The notes beneath the pieces are model-generated. The model saw only the letters and a list, made by a program, of their open reading frames with translations, did no database searches and was not told the DNA's origin. The translations under genes and the position numbers were made by a program. This document shows, in pieces, positions 46,900 through 57,185 of a stretch of 64,000 nucleotides of DNA (positions are counted from its first letter, which is position 1; each line of letters begins with the position of its first letter). The DNA is from Sphingomonas bisphenolicum. GTDB taxonomy: Bacteria > Pseudomonadota > Alphaproteobacteria > Sphingomonadales > Sphingomonadaceae. Location of the stretch: assembly GCF_024349785.1 (NCBI RefSeq), contig NZ_AP018821.1, positions 186,001 to 250,000 on the forward strand, read 5' to 3'.

Positions 46900-49800
46900 C
46901 TATGCGGTCTGGTTCTCGCTGCGGATAATGGCATCCACCGCGGCATCTATATCTTCGTCCGAAAGGAAAGGGGCCTGCGCATAGATGATCGCCGGCTCGC
47001 CGCTCAGCCGCGCTGCAAGATGCCCCAGACCGAGCAGTTGCTCCGCCCCTTTGACCCCCAAGGCGATCTCGGAAGTTCCAACGCTTGCAACTTTCAGAAT
47101 GAGCCTATTGCCGAGATTATCGCGCAGCTGCATCGGCATGACGTTGGCGTCCGGACGCTGCGCTGCAAAGATAAGATGCATGCCCGCCGCGCGCGCCTTC
47201 ACGCCCAGGCGCGACACATTCGAGGTGACGGCCGTCTTATAGTCGTCGGTGAGCATCCATTCGGCAAATTCGTCATGGACAAGAAACACGTAGGGCAAAC
47301 GCTCTGCCGGACCGACCTTGGTATTATAGGCCCGGATATCGCGCGCGCCGGCGACACGAAATTGTTCGTAGCGGCGCTCCATCTCGGCGACGAGGGATTC
47401 CATCACCTCGATCGCGCGCGTCTGATCAACGATCACGCCGCCTTGCAGATGCGGCAGTCGCTCAATCGCCGCGTAGTCTACACCCATTTTCGGATCGATG
47501 AGATGGATGTGCGCCAAGCTACTCGGATTGGTCGCCGCGATATCAAGGAGCAGGGCCTGGATCAGGACTGACTTCCCCGAACCGGTCGCGCCGGCAACGA
47601 GCGTGTGCGGCTCATGCTGTTGCCCGCCGGCAAAGGGTCCTCCCAGGTTGAGATAAAGGATTTCTCCGTCCATTTCCTTCAGGCCCAGCACGAACGACGC
47701 ATTCACGCCCGCCGCGTTGCGGTTCAGTTCCCGGCGTCCCCAGACATCCCATAGAGACACGATCTGCCGCTGTGGTCGTGCCACGCCGACGACAATCTCT
47801 CCGGGATGAGGCGAAACCGAGATGAGACGCAGTCCGTGCGTGGTAAGCAGTGCCGATTGCTTCGCCTCGATGTCTTCGACCCGAAGTCGATCACTGCCCA
47901 TGAACCGGATGAGAGCCGCATTGGGCGTCAGGCGCGTCCCTAGAACCTTGGCCTGAAGATTATACCCCATAAGCGCGGAACGCAGCCTCTGTGAGGTCGC
48001 TTCGAGCCACGCCTGATCGTCGGCAGAATCGTCCTGTGCGCGTTCAGCGCGCGCCGCTACGAGTTCGCTAAAAGTTGTCGATCCTGCCGGTGCTGTCGGT
48101 GCCATCCGCGCAGCCGCCACTGCCCCGGTCGGCGCGTCGATCGCCGGCGGGATGTGCGCTGGATTTTGTGGGACCACCTCGGCAACGGCCGCTGCCGTCT
48201 GACCGGGCCCATCGACATCGACATCGATCGTTGTCGCCTCAATCGCAGCCGGCACTAGGTCTGCCGCGACACGTTCTGGAGACGCCGTCGCCTCTTCCTC
48301 GAAATCATCGTCATCATAGTCATGGGCCACGACCTGGGCCGCTATTGCCGCCTTGGGTTCGGCCGTGACGTCCTTGGTCCAGTCGACGCGGGGAGCAGGG
48401 TCACGGTAACTGGGACGATCCCAGCTATCTGCCTCACCAAGTCCAGCGCGGATTGGCTTTAGCGGCTGACCGCCTTCATAGGCCTTGAGAAGCTGCCGCA
48501 GGCCTTCGCGCGAGAAGGTCTCCTGGAGCCCCCCGCTCACGTCAGTGATGCGCTCCTGTTCACCAAGCGAACTGCCATCGGTTGCCGGTCCCGTGATGAA
48601 AATGTGGGAATAGCCGCGTAAATCGATCGGCACACCACCTCGCCGGATGCCGTCCCGGACTTGCTCCAGCAAGTGGGCCTGACCCAGTGCGGCGTTGCCG
48701 TCGAGCAGGAGATCGGCAATGCGGGAAAGCCAGAGGTCGCGATCCAGTCGCCCCGGATCGCCGAACAGCGCGTCATCGATGCGCGCAACTGTCTGCCGTA
48801 ATTGTTGCCGCGACTTCCGGCTCGCTTCGGCCGACCCGCTCTGCTCGACATACTTGGCTTCGGTGACGATTGCGCGGAGGCGTGGTCCTTCGCTCTCGCT
48901 TCCGACCAGGCACAAGCCCAGAATGTCGGCGATCCCTTCCTCGCGTTGCCCCAGCCACTCGGCATAGTCATCGAGCAGGAACCAGGCGACGGCAGGCTGG
49001 GCGCCGAGCTCCTCGGCAACGAGGGCACGGCTGAGAACCAGGCCAATAAGTTCCCCCGCGGACACGCCCCGTTTCGCGGCCCGCAGTACGATATCACCCG
49101 AAATCGAGTTGGCATCCTCGATAAGCCGTCGCGCCAGTTTCGAGAGACGATGCTCATCGAGACCTAGCGACAGTTCGTTCAGCCGGCGACGCACCAGGAC
49201 ATTGAGAATGCGCAGCTCCGACGTGGAGGAAACCACCATGTTGCGGCCATGGGTCCGCTGTCGCCGGTACCGGATGACATTGATCCCCTGCGCCGCAAGC
49301 TGCCGCTTGTCGAGAAGGTCGTCATAGGTCGCGACCCATTCGGCAAGCTCATGAACCTCGTCGAACATCGCCTTGAGGCCTGAATCCTGGAACGAAATCT
49401 GTCTTGCAGGGAGGTAATGCTCTTGGCTGCCGTGGGCCTGGCGCCGGATCACATTGGCCACCGCATCGACATAGGCCCAGCCAGCATCGGGCTGACGCGG
49501 ACAGGTGAGATAGACCGTTGCCTTCAGCTCATCTTCCGCCGTCACGCGCCGGTAGGACCAGCGGGCGGGCACGTGCTCTAGCAGGGATGGGTTCGTCTCC
49601 GCGGCGGGGACCGCAAACCACTGCTCCCGCGCCTGGCGAGACACTACATCATGCAGGAATGCTACATCAATTTCGCGCGCGGCATTGCCGGGGCGGAGCG
49701 CGCCGCTGTCGAGCATTACGCCGATCCGCAGCTTGGACATGAAGTTGCGCGAGGTCTCGCTCACCACAACGGCATCGGGATCGCCCTCCGATCGGTCGAG

Positions 49801-52311
49801 CAACTCGCCATAGACCCGCGAGAGGCGCGATCGATCGCGGTGACGAACGAGAACATTGCAATGCACCTCTTCCTGGTCCTGCACCGAACTCAGACTGTTT
49901 ACGGTTGCGAGAGGAAGTCCGGCCGCATCGCAATTAAAGAGCATGATGCTGAGATTTGAGCGTTCATGCGGCTGGAGGTCCAGATAGCGCTCCAGCAGCC
50001 CGCGGATTTGTCGTGAGGCCTCACCGGGATCGACGTCAGTCGTCGCCTCCGAAGGATCGCGCACCGGCCGCTCAAGCAGGCTGTAATCGTTGATCGTCCC
50101 CGTCTCGGAGAGCAGCACGGGCTCCGTACCGTCATAACCTACCGCGATTTCGGGATAGAGCGGATGGGCAAGTTCATCGCGCAGATCAGAGAAGAACAGG
50201 CGAGAATCTCCGAAATTCACGTCCACATCGGAAAGGAGATAGTCTGCCAGACCTGCCACCGAGCGCATTCGGATCGCTCCCGCGGCAAGCCGGAGCGGAT
50301 GCCAGGCCGCCACGATCGCCGAAGGTGCGCTTCCGGTCACCGGGATCACACCCAAGCTCAGGACCGGCTCCCACAGATCACGACGATTGAGATCGCCTGG
50401 CGCGTGAAGCGCAAGCGTGCGCAGCAGACTGCCGAACGCTTCGGCCTGTGCCAGGAATATGGGCGAGGCAAAGCCCGATACCTGCAAGGCGGCAATGGCC
50501 TCGATATATTTTCCGGCAAACTCAGACCATGCGGCCTCGATCGCGGCGATACCTGCCGGATCAATGCGCCCCCCCTGCCCCGCGAGCTTGAGCGCCTTGG
50601 GAAAGGCCTTGGCTAGATCCTCGCCAAGAGTGGTGCGGGGAATGAGCGACCCCGCGTCCTGCCCAAAAGCAGGTTGGAGTGTTCCCACGTCTCCAAGCGA
50701 GACCGATTGCAGAGCACCCTTACGGCTGACCGGCAAACGCGCGACGCTGCTGCGGGTCATCGGGCGCTTGACGAGACGACCAAGATCCTTGGGCAACTCC
50801 AGTCCGATCGCATTGGGCTGCGCAATCCAGATCAGCTGAACGGTCGCCCGCTCCGATCCGCATTCAAGGATGACGTCGAACTTGATCTGTAGCGCCGCCC
50901 GCGAGGTGGACTCATTGCGCCGATACTTCTTGCGCTTTTTCGCGCGGTCGAGAAGTTCCTCATAGTCGAAGAGATAGGGCACTTCCCATTCGACCGCGGT
51001 TCCAGTCAGCGCCGGTAGTCCGCGATAGCGAAGGCCGAAAGCGAGACCCACGTCGGCATTGATATCGAGGAGCTGCGAACGGCTTTTTCGCGCGGCGCGA
51101 ATCTTGAGGGTGCGTTTGCCCGCTGCGAGGTTCACCTGCCCAAACAGGCGCTCGAAAGCGCGTAGCAAGCCCTCAAGGAAATCGTTGCACTCGATTGGGC
51201 GCCCAAAGATGAAACGTTCCCACTTGACCCGCAGCGCCTTGTCCTGGCCCAGATCGTCGCGATGCGCCTCGAAGAAGTCGCGATCATCATCGCGCGTTTC
51301 CTTGAGTGAGCGCCCCTTCAGCGCCTCGAGATAGTCGAGGTCGGATCGGCTCAGCCTATCTGGCAGCGTGAATTCGAAAAAGGCCAGCGTTTCCTGCGGC
51401 AGGGTGGTCTTCTTGAGCTTGATGCCAGAAAACAGCTGGAGGACACTCTGGGATTCCCATTCAAATTGCGACAGCGCATCGGCGGCCTCGTTCCACCCCG
51501 GAGTGGAGGCTATGAAGTCCTCGATCGCACTATGAACCTCCGCCGGAATATCTTCCTGCACAGCCTCGAACTGCGACCGCAGTTCATCGCTCTCGATAAT
51601 CTGGCGATTGGGCTTCTGCTTGGCGAGGAGCGGTTTTCGATCCGATACGAGCTTTTCAAATAGGCGCTTCCAGCGTCGCGCCTGCTCAAGCTCCTTGTCG
51701 CGGATCGCGAGAAAATAGCCACTGTCGCGCGGCAGGTGCAGCGCGGGTAAAGCCCATCCCAAGGCGTCCGGAACCGCGGCCGATTCTGCCGCGATCCGCT
51801 CGCGTGTCAGAGCCACATAATTCGAGATCTGATGGAGCGTCCAATCGTCGGCCGCATTCAGACCTTTGAGGGCGGCTTTCCACGCGCCGATCTGGCTGTC
51901 GGGAAGCCCAAGCCCGGCGGCAGCGGCTTCCACCCACGGCTCCGCGTCCTCGGTCAGCTGCTTTGCGCCGATGAGCGTCACGTCGCCGAGCGATGCGCCC
52001 TGGTCGTCGTCGGTGTTCGCGATGAGAAGAGCTGGACGATCGCAATCCGCGTGGCGGATCGCGACCGTGCGTTCGTCGGTCACGACGTGAGCCGGAAGCT
52101 CAAAGTTGCCGATCAAAGTACGCGGCAACGCAATCTTGAGCAGGGCATCGGTCGCAGGATCCTCAAGGAGTGCGCGCGTGATCGCCGCGACCTGCTCTCC
52201 CGTCAGGCGGTCCAGAAGATAGCGCGCGACGCCCTCGGCATCGGCAAGATTGGCAAGGCGCTGGCGAATTGACGCGGCGCCAGCGGCACCGATAAGATCT
52301 GATGGAGTCAC
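46900..52311 (-). CDS. sspH: SspH-like giant protein with C-terminal FtsK/SpoIIIE ATPase
   Basis: Large partner of an SspFGH-like effector. The GTG at 52309-52311 overlaps the upstream stop as GTGA, giving 1803 aa. Residues 1 to about 1360 are unlike any common enzyme I can name. A Pro/Ala linker with an acidic patch (YDDDDFEEE) follows, then an FtsK-type motor: Walker A GATGSGKSVLI (GKS from about 1579), Walker B YVFLVHDEFAEW, and FAAQRPDANVMP. DndH/DptH of the Dnd system has a similar motor. The symbol rests on context and layout. Confidence 0.7.
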   Translation of the reverse strand: MTPSDLIGAAGAASIRQRLANLADAEGVARYLLDRLTGEQVAAITRALLEDPATDALLKIALPRTLIGNFELPAHVVTDERTVAIRHADCDRPALLIANTDDDQGASLGDVTLIGAKQLTEDAEPWVEAAAAGLGLPDSQIGAWKAALKGLNAADDWTLHQISNYVALTRERIAAESAAVPDALGWALPALHLPRDSGYFLAIRDKELEQARRWKRLFEKLVSDRKPLLAKQKPNRQIIESDELRSQFEAVQEDIPAEVHSAIEDFIASTPGWNEAADALSQFEWESQSVLQLFSGIKLKKTTLPQETLAFFEFTLPDRLSRSDLDYLEALKGRSLKETRDDDRDFFEAHRDDLGQDKALRVKWERFIFGRPIECNDFLEGLLRAFERLFGQVNLAAGKRTLKIRAARKSRSQLLDINADVGLAFGLRYRGLPALTGTAVEWEVPYLFDYEELLDRAKKRKKYRRNESTSRAALQIKFDVILECGSERATVQLIWIAQPNAIGLELPKDLGRLVKRPMTRSSVARLPVSRKGALQSVSLGDVGTLQPAFGQDAGSLIPRTTLGEDLAKAFPKALKLAGQGGRIDPAGIAAIEAAWSEFAGKYIEAIAALQVSGFASPIFLAQAEAFGSLLRTLALHAPGDLNRRDLWEPVLSLGVIPVTGSAPSAIVAAWHPLRLAAGAIRMRSVAGLADYLLSDVDVNFGDSRLFFSDLRDELAHPLYPEIAVGYDGTEPVLLSETGTINDYSLLERPVRDPSEATTDVDPGEASRQIRGLLERYLDLQPHERSNLSIMLFNCDAAGLPLATVNSLSSVQDQEEVHCNVLVRHRDRSRLSRVYGELLDRSEGDPDAVVVSETSRNFMSKLRIGVMLDSGALRPGNAAREIDVAFLHDVVSRQAREQWFAVPAAETNPSLLEHVPARWSYRRVTAEDELKATVYLTCPRQPDAGWAYVDAVANVIRRQAHGSQEHYLPARQISFQDSGLKAMFDEVHELAEWVATYDDLLDKRQLAAQGINVIRYRRQRTHGRNMVVSSTSELRILNVLVRRRLNELSLGLDEHRLSKLARRLIEDANSISGDIVLRAAKRGVSAGELIGLVLSRALVAEELGAQPAVAWFLLDDYAEWLGQREEGIADILGLCLVGSESEGPRLRAIVTEAKYVEQSGSAEASRKSRQQLRQTVARIDDALFGDPGRLDRDLWLSRIADLLLDGNAALGQAHLLEQVRDGIRRGGVPIDLRGYSHIFITGPATDGSSLGEQERITDVSGGLQETFSREGLRQLLKAYEGGQPLKPIRAGLGEADSWDRPSYRDPAPRVDWTKDVTAEPKAAIAAQVVAHDYDDDDFEEEATASPERVAADLVPAAIEATTIDVDVDGPGQTAAAVAEVVPQNPAHIPPAIDAPTGAVAAARMAPTAPAGSTTFSELVAARAERAQDDSADDQAWLEATSQRLRSALMGYNLQAKVLGTRLTPNAALIRFMGSDRLRVEDIEAKQSALLTTHGLRLISVSPHPGEIVVGVARPQRQIVSLWDVWGRRELNRNAAGVNASFVLGLKEMDGEILYLNLGGPFAGGQQHEPHTLVAGATGSGKSVLIQALLLDIAATNPSSLAHIHLIDPKMGVDYAAIERLPHLQGGVIVDQTRAIEVMESLVAEMERRYEQFRVAGARDIRAYNTKVGPAERLPYVFLVHDEFAEWMLTDDYKTAVTSNVSRLGVKARAAGMHLIFAAQRPDANVMPMQLRDNLGNRLILKVASVGTSEIALGVKGAEQLLGLGHLAARLSGEPAIIYAQAPFLSDEDIDAAVDAIIRSENQTA

Positions 52312-53849
52312 GCGGCTTGGGCTCGCTGAAACGGGTTTTCGACATAGGCGCAAGAATCGGAGAGACGCTTCAGCAGCCCGAGGCTAGCAAGGCGCTCCTC
52401 CAGGCGCCGGGCATTATCGGAGAAATCCTCCTGATCGGCATCACCGCTTTCGATAAAGGTACGCGCTTGGGCGTCGCCGATGACGATCCCGTAGCGATCA
52501 TGCAAAAGCGCGAGAAAATCTCTGAATTCCAAGCGCTTTTCGACACAGCAGGCGACCAATGTCTTGAGCAGCCGATCGGTGGGCGCATAACGCACACGCC
52601 GGCTAGACCGCCGCGATGACAGCCCTATCGCCCTTGCCCAGCTCATATGGATCTTACCGATGTGCTGCTTGTGACGGCTGATCCCCTTGTCGGCGAGTTG
52701 GTTGATGAGGGTCTGTGGGTCTGTTGCCGCTTCCTCTTCCTCAGTGTCAGGCCAGCCGAAATTCTTCTTCAGAATGTCCGCGGCGAGCAGGACAGGTTCA
52801 TCGGAGCGAAGCGCCGTTGCCCATTCCTCAGTCTCTCCCACGCGCCTTACGAAGCGCTCCACCGCCTGCTGGGGAAGTCCATTGTTGCGTTGATAGGAAT
52901 CGGCCGAAAGATCCCGCACCACCGACTTCTTCGGCGATACTATTTCGCAGACCAGCTGCACCGGCTCATTTTCCAACACCTCACGCGCACGCTCGAGTTG
53001 GTAAAGAATGAGGTTCAGGCCCGTCATCGTCACGAGATGCGGGATGGCGTCATAGGCCGGAATCGGCAGTTGAAGGATGGCAAGCCAATCCTCGGCCAGG
53101 CGGTCGAACAGGCTATGGCTTGAACAGGGAAGATAGGCCCCCGCTCGCTCGACCTTGGAGAAATGGGGCTCGCCCTGCAGCGCGGCCGCCATCCGATCAT
53201 AAGGTGCGGGATTTTCCAGAAAGCGCGAAATTAGCAGGCCGCGCAGCGCATCGGCATCCCTGCTCCTACAAAGCATGAGGTAGAGCAACTCGCCTGTTCG
53301 GGCGAAAAAGCGTCGATCGTTCGATACGCCCCCGCGAGGATTGACGTTGGCGTCCTCATAGAGCGCGTTCGGCCCAAACGGGAAAACGAATTTCGAGCTC
53401 CAACGCTTGTTGCTCGATCCTTCGATCGCCGACCCCTGCAGGAAGCTGATCACCGCTGCGAAGTCTTGGAAAGTCTCGAAGCGTTCGCGAAGATAGGAGA
53501 AATCCCGCTCTTCGATACCGCCTGCGGACTCTGCCATCTTGGTGAGCCAAATGCTCCAGGCGGCGTCGTCAGCGCGATCCTCGGCCAGAACGGTCATGAT
53601 GTGCGGATTGTTGAAAACGAGGTTACGCAGCCGTAGCTGAAGCTGCGGTCGATAAGACAGGCTGTTGAGCGCGTCCTCACGCAATGCTCGTCCCGCTCGG
53701 TGCTCGGCAAGCAGCACCGTCATGAACTCAAGAAATGTCAGCCACGGGGTCTGCTCATCGTACAAACGATGTCCCCAGATAGCCTCGTCGATCCAGAAAT
53801 CGGGGCCGGTGCGATCATCAAAACTCGTCGGGCGGGCAAGAATTTCCAT
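52308..53849 (-). CDS. sspG: SspG-like component of the second effector operon
   Basis: A 513-aa soluble protein between the sspF remnant (2 bases away) and sspH (overlap of 4). No catalytic motif is obvious. Visible features are an N-terminal FWIDEAIWGHRLYDEQTPWL, a central helical region, and a basic patch with SSRRSSRRVRYAPTDRLLKT followed by a helical, winged-helix-like end. The name follows position in an F-G-H order; I could not confirm it by alignment. Confidence 0.6.
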   Translation of the reverse strand: MEILARPTSFDDRTGPDFWIDEAIWGHRLYDEQTPWLTFLEFMTVLLAEHRAGRALREDALNSLSYRPQLQLRLRNLVFNNPHIMTVLAEDRADDAAWSIWLTKMAESAGGIEERDFSYLRERFETFQDFAAVISFLQGSAIEGSSNKRWSSKFVFPFGPNALYEDANVNPRGGVSNDRRFFARTGELLYLMLCRSRDADALRGLLISRFLENPAPYDRMAAALQGEPHFSKVERAGAYLPCSSHSLFDRLAEDWLAILQLPIPAYDAIPHLVTMTGLNLILYQLERAREVLENEPVQLVCEIVSPKKSVVRDLSADSYQRNNGLPQQAVERFVRRVGETEEWATALRSDEPVLLAADILKKNFGWPDTEEEEAATDPQTLINQLADKGISRHKQHIGKIHMSWARAIGLSSRRSSRRVRYAPTDRLLKTLVACCVEKRLEFRDFLALLHDRYGIVIGDAQARTFIESGDADQEDFSDNARRLEERLASLGLLKRLSDSCAYVENPFQRAQAA

Positions 53850-53851
53850 CG

Positions 53852-54640
53852 TTAAACCCGCACGATTACGCGGCGCGCGACCGCGCGTCCGTCGTTGCCA
53901 AGATCAATAAAGCGGAGCATCAATTCTCCATCCACAATCTCATCGCCATCGAGCTTCCGGCGGTTCTCGGTCTCCCGCAGAAGCCGCGCCTTGAAGGCCA
54001 GGAGGTCTTCATGGCATTCCAGCGAAAAGCTGCTGGGCAGCGCGCCTTCGGCGACGCGGCCCAGAAATTCGAACCGTGTCGGCGAGAGTGCGAGGGTGAC
54101 GAGAGGAATGTCCGACCCGCGGACCAACCGTACCGACACAGAGAAGCCGCCTGTCCCGTCGCTCACTATGGCGACTTCCTCACCGCCCTGCCGCGGGACG
54201 GAGATAAGTTCATCGAGAAGGGGGCTGCGCTTGGACTGCGAATAACTGCCGGAGGTGGCGAGAACCAGTTCGTCCTGGTTCTGGACGAGCATCCCGGTAA
54301 AGATACGGTTGAGGCCCCGCACTATCATCGTGATGGCCTGCCGGGGGACCGGCTGCTTGGCTGCAAGTTTCTCCGCTACCTCGAGATAGAGGCCGGCGTA
54401 TCGGAAGACCGTCAAATCCCACAGGTCATAATCGACTGCCAGTTCATCGGGCAAGGTGAAGAAGAGCCGCTGGCGCTGGGATCTCAGGCTCGCCAGAAAC
54501 GCCGTGCGATCTGTTGTTTCGACCCCTTCGAGATAGGCACGCTGCGCTGCCGAATAGGCCGGGGTCGCCCCATAGATGGGATCGACAAGAACCAGCCGCT
54601 CGTAATCTGCCCGATAAGCAGGATCGTCCGCCCCGTAGAC
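53852..54640 (-). pseudogene. sspF: sspF-like gene, 5' end removed by IS6100
   Basis: The frame is open from its stop at 53852 all the way to the IS6100 end at 54641 (262 codons, beginning VYGADDPAYRADYERL) and has no ATG or GTG start in its first 60 codons; the first possible start is a TTG at 54452-54454. So the N-terminus and native promoter are gone. The remaining part is soluble, ending DLGNDGRAVARRVIVRV. IS6100 tnp reads in the same direction, so read-through could still feed sspG and sspH. Confidence 0.8.
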
Positions 54641-55520
54641 GGCTCTGTTGCAAAGATTGGCGGCAGTCAGAGGTAGGCTGTCGCTCTGCGCCGATCAGGC
54701 GGCTGCTGCGAAATGGTGGTTGAGCATGCCCATGGCCTCCGTCAGCGCCGAGGGCCCAATGCCAAAAGCTCTCTCCACAAGGCGCACCTCGCCCCTGATG
54801 CCGGGCTGCAGGCACCAGGGGCGAGCCTGTCCTTTGCGCAGGGCTCGCATGACTTCGAATCCCTTGATCGTGGCATAGGCCGTGGGGATCGATTTGAAAC
54901 CGCGCACCGGCTTGATCAGTATCTTGAGCTTTCCGTGATCGGCCTCGATCACGTTATTGAGATACTTCACCTGCCGGTGGGCCGTCTCCCGGTCCAGCTT
55001 TCCTTCGCGCTTCAATTCGGTGATCGCTGCACCATAGCTCGGCGCTTTGTCGGTATTGAGCGTGGCAGGCTTTTCCCAGTGCTTCAGGCCTCGCAGGGCC
55101 TTGCCCAGGAACCGCTTCGCTGCCTTGGCGCTGCGGGTCGGCGACAGGTAGAAATCGATCGTGTCGCCCCGCTTGTCGACTGCCCGGTACAGGTAGGTCC
55201 ACTTGCCCCGCACCTTGACGTAGGTTTCATCCAGGCGCCAGCTCGGATCAAAGCCACGCCGCCAGAACCAGCGCAGCCGCTTCTCCATCTCCGGGGCGTA
55301 GCACTGGACCCAGCGATAGATCGTCGTATGGTCGACCGAAATGCCGCGTTCCGCCAGCATTTCCTCAAGGTCGCGATAGCTGATCGGATAGCGACAATAC
55401 CAGCGCACCGCCCACAGGATCACATCACCCTGGAAATGGCGCCACTTGAAATCCGTCATCGTTCCGTCCGTCCAATCTCCGCCAAGCATGCTCAAGCTTC
55501 ACGATTTTTGCAACAGAGCC
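54641..55520 (-). mobile_element. IS6100, left copy (IS6 family, full length)
   Basis: Exactly 880 bases, bounded by GGCTCTGTTGCAAA inverted repeats (54641-54654 and 55507-55520). The transposase reads leftward. Flanking octamers CCGTAGAC and GTTGGGAA differ, so no target duplication is present. It cuts the sspF-like gene on its left and a thiolase gene on its right. Confidence 0.97.
54695..55489 (-). CDS. tnp6100: IS6100 transposase
   Basis: A 264-aa DDE transposase (from MLGGDWTDGTMTDFKW). It has an N-terminal HTH (SYRDLEEMLAERGISVDHTT) and the DDE residues in RLDETYVKV, LNTDKAPSY and NNVIEADHGK. Same protein as the right copy. IS6100 moves by copy-in replicative transposition and forms cointegrates, inversions and adjacent deletions. 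Confidence 0.97.
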   Translation of the reverse strand: MLGGDWTDGTMTDFKWRHFQGDVILWAVRWYCRYPISYRDLEEMLAERGISVDHTTIYRWVQCYAPEMEKRLRWFWRRGFDPSWRLDETYVKVRGKWTYLYRAVDKRGDTIDFYLSPTRSAKAAKRFLGKALRGLKHWEKPATLNTDKAPSYGAAITELKREGKLDRETAHRQVKYLNNVIEADHGKLKILIKPVRGFKSIPTAYATIKGFEVMRALRKGQARPWCLQPGIRGEVRLVERAFGIGPSALTEAMGMLNHHFAAAA

Positions 55521-56368
55521 GTTGGGAAATCGCCGATTCCGAGGCAAACCGGGCCAAGCTGACGGCGCTCGGCGAAGGCATCGAAGCTCCGGAGGGAACG
55601 ACGTCTCCGAAGCCCTACAGTGTCTTCATGGACGTCTACGCGGCGTTCGCTCGTCAGCATATGCGCCAGTTCGGATCTACCCAGATGCAGTTCGCGAGCG
55701 TGGCCGCGAAGAACCACGGGCATTCCGTTCACAATCCGCTTGCCCAGTTCCGCGATCCTTTCTCGGTGGCGCAGGTGCTCGCCGCCGCCCCGATCACCTA
55801 CCCGCTCACTCTTCCCATGTGTTCGCCGATTTCCGATGGCGCCGCTGCGGTGATCGTTGCGTCCAGGCAAGGGCTGAGGCGCCTGGGTATCGTTGAGGAT
55901 CGCGGCATTCGCGTGCTGGCATCGGTGATCCAGACAGGAAGCACGCGCGATCCCTTGGCGTCGGATAAGCATCTCACCGCCCTGGCGGCGCAGCGCGCTT
56001 ATGGAGAGGCGGGTCTCGGGCCAAATGATGTGAGCGTCGCCGAAGTGCATGATGCGACCGCCGTCGGCGAGGTTATCCAGACGGAGAATCTCGGCTTCTG
56101 CGCATTTGGCGAAGGTGGAGCGCTTGCCGAGCGCGGGGATACGGCGATCGGTGGCAGGATCCCGGTCAATCCATCGGGAGGTCTCGAATCGAAGGGCCAT
56201 CCGATCGCTGCGACCGGGCTCGGCCAATTGCACGAGCTCGTTCTTCAACTGCGCGGCCAGGCTGGCAAGCGACAGGTCGGTGGCGCGCGGGTGGCGCTCG
56301 CCGAGAATGGCGGCGGCCTTTTCGGGATCGAGGAGGCGGTCGCCTGCATCACGATACTCGGGCGATAA
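55521..56368 (+). pseudogene. Thiolase / acetyl-CoA acetyltransferase, 5' truncated
   Basis: About 282 codons of thiolase C-terminal part, directly against the IS6100 end. The catalytic His region (NPSGGLESKGHPIAATG) and the downstream ALAENGGG are present; the N-terminal part with the acylated Cys is missing, so the enzyme cannot work. Family members are near 390-400 aa. It belonged to the same unit as the SDR and CoA ligase that follow. The frame reads on from IS6100 by chance. Confidence 0.9.
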
Positions 56369-56392
56369 ATCTCAGAAAGAAGGTGAGGGGAT

Positions 56393-57166
56393 ATGAATCC
56401 AGCAGATAAAGTCGCGGTCGTCACCGGCGCGGCTTCGGGATTGGGGCTTGCGACCGTGCGAGCCCTGGCGACCGCCGGCAGCCGGATCGCGGCATTCGAC
56501 GTCAATCAGGAGCGGCTTGGCGCGCTGAACGAAGAACTCGGGGAAGGCTGCCTCGGCTTGGTCGTTGACGTCACGGATGAACAGGCGATCTCTGCTGCCT
56601 TGAGCAAGGTCGTCGATCGCTTCGGATCGATCGACATTGCCGTCAACTGTGCGGGCGTCGAAGGAGCCGCAAAGACGGTCTCCAAGGGGAAAGCCTTTCC
56701 GCTGGATATTTGGAACAAGGTGATCGGCGTCAACCTCACTGGGAGCTTCAACGTCATTCGTCTTGCGGCGCTGCACATGGCGAAGAACACGCCAGAGGGC
56801 ACAGCGGAGGAGCGCGGCGTCATCATCAACACCGCCTCTGGAGCCGCGACCCAAGGGCAGATTGGCCAAGCCGCGTATAGCGCCAGCAAGGCTGGCCTGA
56901 TTGGACTCACCCTGCCCGTCGCCCGCGACCTTGCGCCCCTCGGCATCAGGGTTGTGACGATCTCGCCCGGCGTCTTTGCGACCCCGATGTTGCTCGAGCT
57001 TCCCGGGAAGGTGGTAAACTCGCTTGTGGAGAACACGATCCTGTTTCCCAACCGGATGGGCGATCCGGCCGAGTTCGGCAGCCTTGTCCGGCAAATCGTG
57101 GAAAACGCCTATTTCAACGCGACCACCATCGATCTCGACGGTGGCGCCCGGATGACGGCGCGCTAG
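56393..57166 (+). CDS. Short-chain dehydrogenase, 3-hydroxyacyl-CoA dehydrogenase type
   Basis: An intact 257-aa SDR. NAD-binding TGAASGLG is at residues about 11-18, then VNCAGV, and the catalytic YSASK after NTASGAATQGQIGQAA. The sequence is closest to HSD10-like 3-hydroxyacyl-CoA dehydrogenases (ISPGVFATPML, LFPNRMGDPAEFGSLV). With the thiolase and CoA ligase fragments it would carry the last steps of a beta-oxidation-like route. Substrate unknown. Confidence 0.92.
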   Translation: MNPADKVAVVTGAASGLGLATVRALATAGSRIAAFDVNQERLGALNEELGEGCLGLVVDVTDEQAISAALSKVVDRFGSIDIAVNCAGVEGAAKTVSKGKAFPLDIWNKVIGVNLTGSFNVIRLAALHMAKNTPEGTAEERGVIINTASGAATQGQIGQAAYSASKAGLIGLTLPVARDLAPLGIRVVTISPGVFATPMLLELPGKVVNSLVENTILFPNRMGDPAEFGSLVRQIVENAYFNATTIDLDGGARMTAR

Positions 57167-57185
57167 CGCCGGATCGGAGAACAAA

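Noticed and set aside
54713..56368. A 551-aa plus-strand frame joining IS6100 antisense and thiolase
   Set aside because: The first half is the reverse strand of the transposase; the join is a chance open frame. Only the thiolase part from 55521 is real sequence of a gene.
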